Assembly: GCA_020433785.1 (NCBI GenBank)
Contig: JAGRCC010001057.1
Coordinates: 1 to 5,914, forward strand
Length of the DNA: 5,914 nucleotides
From: Anaerolineae bacterium
GTDB lineage: Bacteria; Chloroflexota; Anaerolineae; 4572-78; J111
Direction: 5' to 3'
The translations under genes were made by a program, and so were the position numbers. Under the pieces are notes generated by a model. It made no database searches and was not told the DNA's origin. It was given only the letters and a program-made list of their open reading frames with translations. Position 1 is the first letter of the stretch. Each line of letters begins with the position of its first letter. Below are positions 1-5,328 of the stretch, one piece after another.

Positions 1-607
1 TCTTGCGGCGCAGGTTGCGAATATAGACATCGACCACGTTGGATTGGTTGTAAACATCGTAGTTCCAGACTGCCTCGGCAATTTCAGTCCGGCTCAGAAT
101 GCGTTCAGGTTCCCGGATGAGACATTCCAAAACGGCGTACTCTTTGCTGGTCAGCTCGATCAGCGTCTTGCCCCGCATCACCCGCCGGGTGCGCGTGTCC
201 ATGGTCAGATCGGCCACTTGCAGCAGATTGCGGCCTGCCGGTTGGCCGGCCTGCCGCCGGGTCAGCGCGCGGAGTCGGGCCAGCAGTTCTTTGAGTTCAA
301 ATGGCTTGACCAGGTAATCATCGGCCCCGGCGTCGAGACCGGTGACCCGATCATCGACTGCGTCCCGGGCGGTCAGGATTAAGATCGCCGCCTGATACCC
401 CCGGTCGCGCAGCAGGCGGCAGACGGTCAGGCCGTCCAACTCCGGCAGCATAATATCGAGCACGATGAGATCAAAGTCCACCACATCGACCCAGGCCAGC
501 GCCTCGCGCCCGGTATGGGCCACATCGACCGCATAGCCCTGCTCGGTTAGGGCCTGTTTGAGATATGCGGCCAGCTTTACTTGGTCTTCGACGATAAGGA
601 TGCGCAT
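1..607 (-). CDS. OmpR/PhoB-family response regulator (3' end cut by window edge)
   Basis: DNA-binding response regulator that is phosphorylated by a sensor kinase and then binds promoter DNA in the cytoplasm. The ATG at 607-605 opens a frame that stays open to base 2 (202 residues visible). Full-length relatives have about 225-230 residues, so only the last 20-odd are missing. The receiver domain (about 1-118) starts MRILIVEDQ, with acidic pair E7/D8, phospho-acceptor D51 in VLDIMLPELDG, T79 in LTARD and K101 in LVKPF. The winged-helix Trans_reg_C domain (about 130-202) shows ELTSKEYAVLE and, at the edge, VVDVYIRNLRRK, typical of the recognition helix and wing. The partner kinase is not visible and would be expected just off the left edge. 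It has its own upstream promoter but no clear Shine-Dalgarno sequence. The family is certain; the stimulus is unknown. It is the obvious candidate to bind the direct repeats upstream of the neighbouring secreted-protein gene (inference). Confidence 0.95.
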   Translation of the reverse strand, partial: MRILIVEDQVKLAAYLKQALTEQGYAVDVAHTGREALAWVDVVDFDLIVLDIMLPELDGLTVCRLLRDRGYQAAILILTARDAVDDRVTGLDAGADDYLVKPFELKELLARLRALTRRQAGQPAGRNLLQVADLTMDTRTRRVMRGKTLIELTSKEYAVLECLIREPERILSRTEIAEAVWNYDVYNQSNVVDVYIRNLRRK

Positions 608-637
608 GGCGATACTCTGTTTTGGAGTGTGTTGCTT

Positions 638-646
638 ATTATACCA
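638..646 (-). promoter_or_regulatory. Extended -10 promoter of the response regulator gene
   Basis: On the minus strand the sequence reads TGGTATAAT: a consensus -10 hexamer (TATAAT, 643-638) with the TGN extension. It lies about 30 nt upstream of the regulator's ATG. No good -35 hexamer is present at 17 nt, which is usual for extended -10 promoters. Start of transcription would fall near 631, giving a leader of about 24 nt. This suggests the regulator is transcribed separately from the secreted-protein gene upstream of it. Confidence 0.55.
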
Positions 647-687
647 GATAAGCGGTGCGGTAGGAGAAGCAATTGTCTTAGGGATTT

Positions 688-744
688 GGAGCATCAAAGC
701 TGGCTTTGGTCGTTGGGGCTTGACAAAGCCAGCTTTGTCGCTCC
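688..744. repeat. Long imperfect palindrome, REP-like, between two co-directional genes
   Basis: A perfect 14-bp inverted repeat, CAAAGCTGGCTTTG (695-708) and CAAAGCCAGCTTTG (724-737), surrounds a 15-nt loop. After a 2-nt mismatch on each side the stem resumes with GGAGC (688-692) and GCTCC (740-744), so 19 of 21 positions pair. Each 14-nt arm is itself nearly self-complementary (AAAGC-NN-GCTTT), so alternative cruciform structures are possible. It sits 21 bp past the stop of the cysteine-rich protein gene. It may stop or protect that transcript, but no T-run follows on the minus strand, so it is not a standard intrinsic terminator. A dispersed REP/MITE-type element is the preferred reading, unproven from one copy. 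Confidence 0.75.
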
Positions 745-765
745 GATCTGTTTTCAACAGGCAAA

Positions 766-1998
766 CTACGGTTGGGGCAGTTCGTCGCAGCGTGAGTCGT
801 AGTTGCAGGCGACCAGTTGCAGAACCTCGCCGTCGTCCGGTTTGATCTCCAGGAACACACCGATGCCCGGGGCGTAATATTTGTACTCCAGAACGTCCGG
901 CTCGATGGGGGTGAAGTCGGCGGTGACGATACAATCGCCGTCGGCGCACAGCAGATCAACCAGGTCCTGCGGCACAAATTGGTCGAGGTCGGGATCGGCG
1001 CCGAAGCTGTAGCTGGTGGATACCACGGTGGCGGCGTCCTCGGCGTTGTTGGGCGACCATTCCTGGCGATACGTCTGGCCGACGACCGGCGCGGCCATAA
1101 AGAGCGTGCCCGGCTGTGCGCCGTCGCGCCCGACTTTGAAGGAGCCGGCGGTTTCAATCAACTCGGCCTCGGCCGGGTTGTCGCCGGCAAAGGTTTCGTA
1201 ATCGCGAACGCTCTCGCCGCAGTAATCGACCGTACCGTCGAGCCCTTGGGCGATCCAATCATCGGTATCCTCGACAACCTGCCCCTCAACCGAAACCACG
1301 TCGTTGATGACAATGCAGGTTACGCCTTCGATGAGCTTGGTCTGATCGAGAACTTCGACCCGCACGGTTTCATCGCCGCCGACATATTCGCGGACGTTGC
1401 CGATAGCCAGGGGATAGTAAGGATTAGGGTTGGACAGGTTGGTGAAGTCGCTGTCGAATTCGGCCGGATCGAAGCTGGGGGCGTACGGCTCCTGGCCCAG
1501 GGTCTGGCACAGATCGAGCCGAGCCTGGCGCTGCTCCAGGCAGAGTTGGGCCTCTTCCTGGCGGGCCTCCCCGGCCTCAGCCAGACATGCGGCCCGGTCC
1601 TCGTCATCGGTCAGGTTGAGACAAACGGCCGTGGCGACGAAGAAATCGTCTCTAACTTCGTTTTGGCAAGCGCGGAACTGGGCCTGCACCGTTGCTGAGC
1701 AAACCTGCCCCTCGTCCCGTGATGCGGTGAGATCGGCCAGATCACTTTCAATAGCAGTGACGCCGGTTTCGTCTTCTGCGGCAGCGGCATCGTCACCCGC
1801 GTCATCATCATCTACCTCATCATCATCTTCTTCTTCGTCCGCGTCGTCGTCCGTTTGCTCGTCGGCGTCCGGTTCGGTGGTTGGCTGTTGGGCCGGTGGC
1901 GCGGCCTCGACCTGCGGCGGTTGGTGGCTCCAGACCAGCCCACCCGCCAGCAGCCCGATGAAAATGATGACCATAGCCACAAATTTGTTAATCCTCAT
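766..1998 (-). CDS. Secreted cysteine-rich protein of unknown function with acidic linker
   Basis: Start chosen at ATG 1998-1996 (410 aa) because AAGGGAG lies 5 nt upstream and a signal peptide follows directly: MRINK, then a hydrophobic stretch at about 6-24. The frame stays open further upstream, but that part covers the promoter and encodes no plausible protein start. Order of parts: signal peptide or membrane anchor 1-28; Asp/Glu-rich low-complexity 43-79; a helical-looking segment 95-168 with six cysteines (100, 111, 126, 138, 153, 164); and a beta-rich domain about 190-396 containing NPYYPLAIGNV, GVTCIV, VVEDTDDWIAQ and EYKYYAPGIGVFLE. The last domain resembles a conserved but uncharacterised family of exported bacterial proteins (from memory, not checked). 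Further cysteines at 228, 260, 351, 356, 398 and 404 make twelve in all, consistent with disulfides outside the cytoplasm. A PhoB-type operator precedes it, suggesting control by an OmpR-family regulator, perhaps the adjacent one. Function unknown; metal or cation binding by the acidic stretch is only a guess. Confidence 0.85.
   Translation of the reverse strand: MRINKFVAMVIIFIGLLAGGLVWSHQPPQVEAAPPAQQPTTEPDADEQTDDDADEEEDDDEVDDDDAGDDAAAAEDETGVTAIESDLADLTASRDEGQVCSATVQAQFRACQNEVRDDFFVATAVCLNLTDDEDRAACLAEAGEARQEEAQLCLEQRQARLDLCQTLGQEPYAPSFDPAEFDSDFTNLSNPNPYYPLAIGNVREYVGGDETVRVEVLDQTKLIEGVTCIVINDVVSVEGQVVEDTDDWIAQGLDGTVDYCGESVRDYETFAGDNPAEAELIETAGSFKVGRDGAQPGTLFMAAPVVGQTYRQEWSPNNAEDAATVVSTSYSFGADPDLDQFVPQDLVDLLCADGDCIVTADFTPIEPDVLEYKYYAPGIGVFLEIKPDDGEVLQLVACNYDSRCDELPQP
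1762..1872 (-). repeat. Asp/Glu-coding low-complexity tract
   Basis: This part of the secreted-protein gene encodes residues about 43-79, dominated by Asp and Glu. The + strand shows runs of tca/tct/tcg triplets (clearest at 1802-1851). Such trinucleotide tracts can change length by slippage without breaking the frame. It joins the signal peptide to the cysteine segment. Confidence 0.8.
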
Positions 1999-2003
1999 GA
2001 TGT

Positions 2004-2010
2004 CTCCCTT
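2004..2010 (-). promoter_or_regulatory. Ribosome binding site that fixes the start of the secreted-protein gene
   Basis: AAGGGAG on the minus strand, 5 nt before ATG 1998. It supports the 410-residue form over a 456-residue reading that would begin at 2136 inside the control region. Confidence 0.7.
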
Positions 2011-2056
2011 TGGTAATCGTATGGTTTGATTAAGTTCGCTTGCTAAGGTGGGGTTT

Positions 2057-2102
2057 AGTGTAGCAAAGCAACGTGAAGTTCCCATGAAGTTAAGATGAAG
2101 GA
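2057..2102 (-). promoter_or_regulatory. PhoB-type operator/promoter for the cysteine-rich secreted protein
   Basis: Read on the minus strand there are three half-sites, CTTCA(T/C), spaced exactly 11 bp apart; on the + strand they are TGAAGTT at 2074-2080 and 2085-2091, and TGAAGGA at 2096-2102. The last half-site (CTTCAC, 2078-2073) is followed by 10 nt and then TACACT (2062-2057), a good -10 box, while the -35 position has no consensus. Direct repeats with 11-bp spacing that replace the -35 box about 10 bp from the -10 are the known layout of promoters activated by OmpR/PhoB-family regulators. The predicted leader is about 50 nt. Binding by the regulator encoded at 1-607 is inference. Confidence 0.6.
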
Positions 2103-2114
2103 TTTCTTCATCTT
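2092..2114. repeat. Perfect 9-bp inverted repeat in the divergent control region
   Basis: AAGATGAAG (2092-2100), five spacer bases, then CTTCATCTT (2106-2114). The left arm contains the third direct half-site described above, so the inverted repeat supplies a further half-site facing the plus-strand gene. It could let one regulator contact both promoters, or simply be a dimer site. Confidence 0.6.
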
Positions 2115-2175
2115 GATTAAAAGCATAAATTCGCACTTTTTTCGCAGCATTCGGTTATGCTGGTTCCGGTATTTG

Positions 2176-2208
2176 ATTTGAGTGAACTCAAATGACGCAG
2201 CCTACAAT
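2176..2208 (+). promoter_or_regulatory. Palindromic operator and promoter for the 215-aa membrane protein
   Basis: ATTTGAGT-GA-ACTCAAAT (2176-2193) is a perfect inverted repeat with 8-bp arms and a 2-nt centre, the size of a dimeric repressor site. It contains TTGAGT (2178-2183), a possible -35, followed after 19 nt by TACAAT (2203-2208), a good -10. A repressor bound here would block the -35. The leader to the GTG start would be about 50 nt. The 19-nt spacer is longer than ideal, so the palindrome is firmer than the promoter call. Confidence 0.5.
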
Positions 2209-2252
2209 GTAAATTACGTCTTTATCTATTGTTATTTAAAGGTTGACCTTAT

Positions 2253-2260
2253 GAAAGGAG
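2253..2260 (+). promoter_or_regulatory. Ribosome binding site for a GTG start
   Basis: GAAAGGAG with a 7-nt spacer to GTG 2268. It decides in favour of the GTG. The nearby ATG at 2251 overlaps this site and is in another frame. Confidence 0.75.
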
Positions 2261-2267
2261 TGCTATC

Positions 2268-2915
2268 GTGGCGAACAATGATAAACTGAAGACTATTGTC
2301 ACTGTGCTAGTTGTGTATGGTCTGGGAATGCTGACCTGTGCCTTTATCCTGCAGGCTATTTTCTGGGGAATGGCCTGGGCAACGCCGGAAGAAAGCGCTG
2401 GCGCGAGGCAGGCCGCTTCCCAAACCAATTGGAAAGTATTTAGCTCCGAAGAAGGCAATTTTTCCGTTTTGTTCCCGGCCGCACCTCAAGAAAGTTTACA
2501 CATGCCATCGAACAGCTCACTAGAAGACACAATTTATGCCTTTCGGGCCAACGTAGGAGCCGTTAGTTACGAAGTGTCCTATAATGATCAGCCAGTGACT
2601 CACCCAGCCGATACGCCTGAGGCGCTGCTTAATACCGCTCGCGATAGAGCGATGGCTGAGCTTTCGGGGCAGATCGCTGAAGAAACGCCGAATTTCATCA
2701 ATGGCTTGCATGGGCGACACATCGCATTTACTATTCCTGACGAAACCTCGATCGGCGGGAAGGTCGGGACGATGCAACTTTGTCTGGTTGACAACCGGCT
2801 TTACCAGGTTGCCGTAATTGGGGCGGTCAACGAGTATTCCCGCACCGATGCCGAACAGTTCCTGACATCTTTCACGCTGATAGACCAGCCGAATGTTGAG
2901 GCTCGAGTCGAATAA
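2268..2915 (+). CDS. Membrane-anchored protein of unknown function
   Basis: 215 aa with a GTG start supported by a strong ribosome binding site. A short polar N-terminus (1-8) is followed by one hydrophobic segment (about 9-38) and then a globular domain (about 53-205), so it is probably anchored by an N-terminal helix with the domain outside the cytoplasm. The domain opens with W55-K-V-F-S-S-E-E-G63-N-F-S-V-L-F-P70, continues with VSYEVSYNDQPV (98-109) and LHGRHIAF (147-154), and ends DNRLYQVAVIGAV (175-187) and AEQFLTSFTLI (195-205). This layout recalls small alpha/beta proteins of the PsbP/DcrB-like fold, often found as lipoproteins or anchored proteins, but the resemblance is by eye only. 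It is transcribed away from the cysteine-rich gene. The VTT gene follows after 78 nt with no visible terminator, so the two may be co-transcribed. Confidence 0.85.
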   Translation: MANNDKLKTIVTVLVVYGLGMLTCAFILQAIFWGMAWATPEESAGARQAASQTNWKVFSSEEGNFSVLFPAAPQESLHMPSNSSLEDTIYAFRANVGAVSYEVSYNDQPVTHPADTPEALLNTARDRAMAELSGQIAEETPNFINGLHGRHIAFTIPDETSIGGKVGTMQLCLVDNRLYQVAVIGAVNEYSRTDAEQFLTSFTLIDQPNVEARVE

Positions 2916-2993
2916 GAGCGCTGTGCGGTTGACGGATAATCATTAGTGACCGTTTGAGTTTTTTCGTTCAATCAAGAAAATTTGGGGGAGATT

Positions 2994-3821
2994 ATGAGTG
3001 TCATTACGAGGAAGCATGGTTTAGGGGCCCACGCGGTGGGCCCGCTGTCATCACTTTACCGACATTTCAGCAAAGTTTTGGCGTTAGTGTTTTGGGCAAC
3101 CGTGGTGGGTCTTTATTGGTGGATGACCGATCGCTATCATTTGTCGCCGGAGATGAAAGTGATACTGCTGCAAGAGTTATTTACCGCCAAAATTTATGGT
3201 CCGTTGCTGTTTATTGTATTTTTCGCCTTACAGCCCCTGGTTTTCTTTCCTTCATTTGTGCTGGGCATTGCCGGGGGAATGTTGTATGGGCCGGTAGCCG
3301 GTATCTTTTTTGTGATGATCGGGGCGAACAGCGCGGCGAATGTGTCTTATCTGGTGGGGCGCTTCTTCGGCTGGGGAGTGGTTGAGGTCCATTCGAATCA
3401 AAGAGGGGGATGGCGCTCTAATTCAAGCGTTTTGGCAGGAGTCGAATGGGGGATGGTTGAGGTCCATTCGAATCAAGGAGGCCTTATCCAACGCTATATG
3501 AATAGGGCGCGTCACCATACCTTTGAAACGATCCTAATATTACATCTACTGTTTGTGCCGTTCGATCTGGTCAATTACCTGGCCGGCTTTTTTAGAATGC
3601 ATTGGCTTAAGTTCGCTGTGGCCACGGTTATCGGGTCTATACCGGGAGTGTTATCGTTTGTTTTATTCGGTGCTTCACTGGAAGGCAATCTGTTGGCGGG
3701 GGAGCCGGAGCTAAATCTGCCCTTGCTGCTGAAAGCCGGCCTGGCTTTAATGGTAGGGATTATCCTGGCTCAGCTAGTTAAACGGCGTCACCCCAAAGCG
3801 GGCCACAGCCATCATATTTAA
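2994..3821 (+). CDS. VTT-domain (TVP38/TMEM64, DedA superfamily) membrane protein with an in-frame insertion
   Basis: 275 aa from ATG 2994, preceded by GGGGGAG at a short 3-nt spacing. A TTG at 2982 is in frame but overlaps this site and is less likely. It is an integral inner-membrane protein. Hydrophobic segments lie at about 26-43, 67-90, 92-122, 178-200, 205-228 and 243-261. VTT hallmarks: F85-P86, GIAGGMLYGPVAG (91-103), GANSAAN (110-116), GRFFG (122-126), LLFVPFDLVNYLAGFFRMHW (185-204) and GSIPG (214-218). The superfamily is linked to lipid scrambling or undecaprenyl-phosphate and envelope homeostasis in other organisms; the substrate here is unknown. Residues about 129-162 do not fit the family: they sit between GRFFGWG and GLIQRY and contain VEVHSNQ twice. 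Length exceeds the usual 220-240 residues by about the size of this block. It converges on the kinase gene and overlaps it by 4 bp. Confidence 0.9.
   Translation: MSVITRKHGLGAHAVGPLSSLYRHFSKVLALVFWATVVGLYWWMTDRYHLSPEMKVILLQELFTAKIYGPLLFIVFFALQPLVFFPSFVLGIAGGMLYGPVAGIFFVMIGANSAANVSYLVGRFFGWGVVEVHSNQRGGWRSNSSVLAGVEWGMVEVHSNQGGLIQRYMNRARHHTFETILILHLLFVPFDLVNYLAGFFRMHWLKFAVATVIGSIPGVLSFVLFGASLEGNLLAGEPELNLPLLLKAGLALMVGIILAQLVKRRHPKAGHSHHI
3372..3481. repeat. Direct repeat pair within an in-frame 102-bp insertion
   Basis: A 23-bp exact repeat at 3379-3401 and 3454-3476 begins TGGTTGAGGTCC and contains ATTCGAAT. Allowing three mismatches it spans 35 bp (3372-3406 and 3447-3481). The offset is 75 bp, exactly 25 codons, so both copies encode VEVHSNQ. 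CCATTCGA (3389-3396) and TCGAATGG (3442-3449) are also inverted, so a hairpin is possible. The tetranucleotide GGAG at 3375-3378 and 3477-3480 would join cleanly if the 102 bases between were removed, restoring GWG-GLIQR in frame, as family members are expected to read. This suggests a small inserted element or a local duplication. Confidence 0.8.
3818..3821. other. Convergent stop codons sharing TTAA
   Basis: The plus-strand VTT gene ends with TAA at 3819-3821 and the minus-strand kinase gene ends with TAA at 3820-3818. Both stops are read from one 4-bp palindrome, leaving no room for a terminator between the genes. Each transcript must run into the other gene's coding region. Confidence 0.95.
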
Positions 3822-5323
3822 GCCGGAGTAGCCTGGCCTGGAAAATAAACTTTTACTTCTGTCCCTGCTTTGGGGCTGCTTTGAACGAAAATGTAACCGT
3901 GGTGCTGCTTGACAATGCCCAAACAGGTCGCTAACCCTAAACCTGTTCCCTGGCCGACGGGTTTGGTGGTAAAAAAGGGCTCAAATAGATGAGCTTTTAC
4001 TTCATCGGTCATGCCCAACCCGGTATCGGTCACGGTCAATAAGGCGTACTCGCCGGGGGCGATGTCGATGACCTGATTGCAATCATCGTCCTGAATCGAC
4101 ACCCTTTGCGTTTCGAGCGTTAAGTGGCCCCCGGATAGCATGGCATCGCAGGCATTACTGACTAAATGAATTAGCAACTGCTCAAATTGGTTAGCGTCGA
4201 GCTTGGCCGATCCTACATCGGGGGCAAGGGCTATCTGACATTTAATCGACGCCTGAATCGAGTCAAATAGACTATCCCAAATTCTTCTAACCAAGGCGTT
4301 AAAGTCGGTTAAGTATGGTTGGATCTGCTCTTGACGGGCGAAGGCCAAGAGTTGATGGGTTAGCGTGGCGGCCTTGCCGCTGGCTTCTAAAACGCGTCCC
4401 AAATCATTAGCCGCCTGATGGTCTTCCGGCAGCATATCCTTGGCAAAGGTTACATAGCCAATAATTGACGTCAGTAAGTTATTAAAATGATGGGCGACGC
4501 CGGCGGCTAATTGGCCGAGCGCTTCTAATTTTTTTGATTGGTGCAGTTGATCTTCTAACTGCCAGCGCTCGCTCACATCTCGAAATACGAGGACGCCGCC
4601 CTTAACCTGGCCTTGATTATCTATAATCGGCGCGCCGCTATCGTCGATGGGGATGCTGCGGCCGTCTTTGGTAATGAGCGTGGTGTAGCCAGCCAGGCTG
4701 ATGACCCGTTTGGTGGCCATCGCCGTCATAATCGGATTGGTTATAACTTGGCCGGATTTGGCATTAATTAGATTTAAGATCTTTGATACATCGTGCCCAA
4801 CTGCTTCCGCATGGGTCCATTGGGTTAGCTGCTCGGCCACTGAATTCATAAAGGTGACTTGGCCATATAGGTCGGTGGTAATAACCCCTTCGCCGATGCT
4901 GCTCAGCGTGGCCTGAGACCACTGTTTGTTAGCTTTTAATTCCCGTTCGATAGAGTGCTTATAAAGGGCCATTTCAATAGTAGTACGCAAATCTCGGGCT
5001 TGATAAGGCTTAAGCAAGTAACCGAAGGGTTCGGTAATTTTGGCCCGCTTTAGGGTCGCGTCATCATCATAGGCGGTTAAGTAGATGATGGGGATATCAA
5101 ACTGCGATCGCAGCCGGTCTGCCGTTTCAATGCCGTCAAGATGGCCCTTCAGTTTAATATCCATCAAGATCAGATCCGGCGTGGTTTCGATAATCTTTTC
5201 AATCGTCTCTTGACCTGAAGAAGCAATACCTACCACATCATACCCCAGGCTGTTTAATTTCCATTGAAGACTGATGGCCACCAACCGTTCGTCTTCCGTA
5301 ATAAAAACGCGAGGTTTGTTCAC
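3818..5323 (-). CDS. REC-PAS-HisKA-HATPase signalling protein (hybrid sensor kinase with N-terminal receiver)
   Basis: 501 aa, soluble, with no membrane segment. Receiver domain 1-120: acidic E10/D11/E12, phospho-acceptor D55 (LILMD), T83 (YLTAYD), K105 (YLLKPY). A linking helix at about 120-136 is followed by a PAS domain (about 137-250: SSIGEGVITTD, TKDGRSIPIDD, VLVFRDVSER). The DHp helix pair (about 265-330) has the H-box GVAHHFNNLL with phospho-acceptor H278. The catalytic domain (about 378-495) has N-box HLVSNACDAM (N390), G1 DTGLGM, F-box FEPFFTTK and G2 GTGLGLA. All ATP-binding motifs look intact. Start is GTG 5323, with GGAG (5335-5332) 8 nt upstream. The receiver presumably accepts phosphate from another kinase, such as the one immediately upstream, and so tunes this kinase's activity. 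No output DNA-binding domain is present, so a further target must exist. The residue after H278 is His instead of the usual Glu/Asp. Confidence 0.93.
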   Translation of the reverse strand: MNKPRVFITEDERLVAISLQWKLNSLGYDVVGIASSGQETIEKIIETTPDLILMDIKLKGHLDGIETADRLRSQFDIPIIYLTAYDDDATLKRAKITEPFGYLLKPYQARDLRTTIEMALYKHSIERELKANKQWSQATLSSIGEGVITTDLYGQVTFMNSVAEQLTQWTHAEAVGHDVSKILNLINAKSGQVITNPIMTAMATKRVISLAGYTTLITKDGRSIPIDDSGAPIIDNQGQVKGGVLVFRDVSERWQLEDQLHQSKKLEALGQLAAGVAHHFNNLLTSIIGYVTFAKDMLPEDHQAANDLGRVLEASGKAATLTHQLLAFARQEQIQPYLTDFNALVRRIWDSLFDSIQASIKCQIALAPDVGSAKLDANQFEQLLIHLVSNACDAMLSGGHLTLETQRVSIQDDDCNQVIDIAPGEYALLTVTDTGLGMTDEVKAHLFEPFFTTKPVGQGTGLGLATCLGIVKQHHGYIFVQSSPKAGTEVKVYFPGQATPA

Positions 5324-5328
5324 AACAT

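Noticed and set aside
695..737. Intrinsic terminator for the cysteine-rich protein gene
   Set aside because: The stem is strong, but the minus strand continues without a T-run, so it is reported as a REP-like palindrome instead.
817..1698. Long plus-strand open frame of 293 codons
   Set aside because: It lies antisense to the secreted-protein gene and mirrors its GC-rich codons. No family motifs or ribosome binding site were seen.
1430..2029. Plus-strand open frame of 199 codons rich in serine
   Set aside because: The serine run is the complement of the Asp/Glu triplets of the real gene.
1999..2136. Upstream extension of the cysteine-rich protein frame to 2136 (456 aa)
   Set aside because: It would cover the promoter and operator, and the strong ribosome binding site and signal peptide begin at ATG 1998.
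2145..2162. Small hairpin CAGCAT-TCGGTT-ATGCTG in the control region
   Set aside because: Arms of six bases are expected by chance in a region this size, and it aligns with no promoter element.
2239..2250. Short palindrome AAGGT-TG-ACCTT before the GTG start
   Set aside because: Arms of only five bases; too weak to call an operator.
2954..3385. Plus-strand open frame of 143 codons overlapping the VTT gene
   Set aside because: It is in a different frame from the VTT gene, which has clear domain motifs.
3372..3481. Two 35-bp repeats with a 40-bp spacer, CRISPR-like in size
   Set aside because: Only two copies, the offset is an exact codon multiple, it lies within a coding frame, and there are no cas genes nearby.
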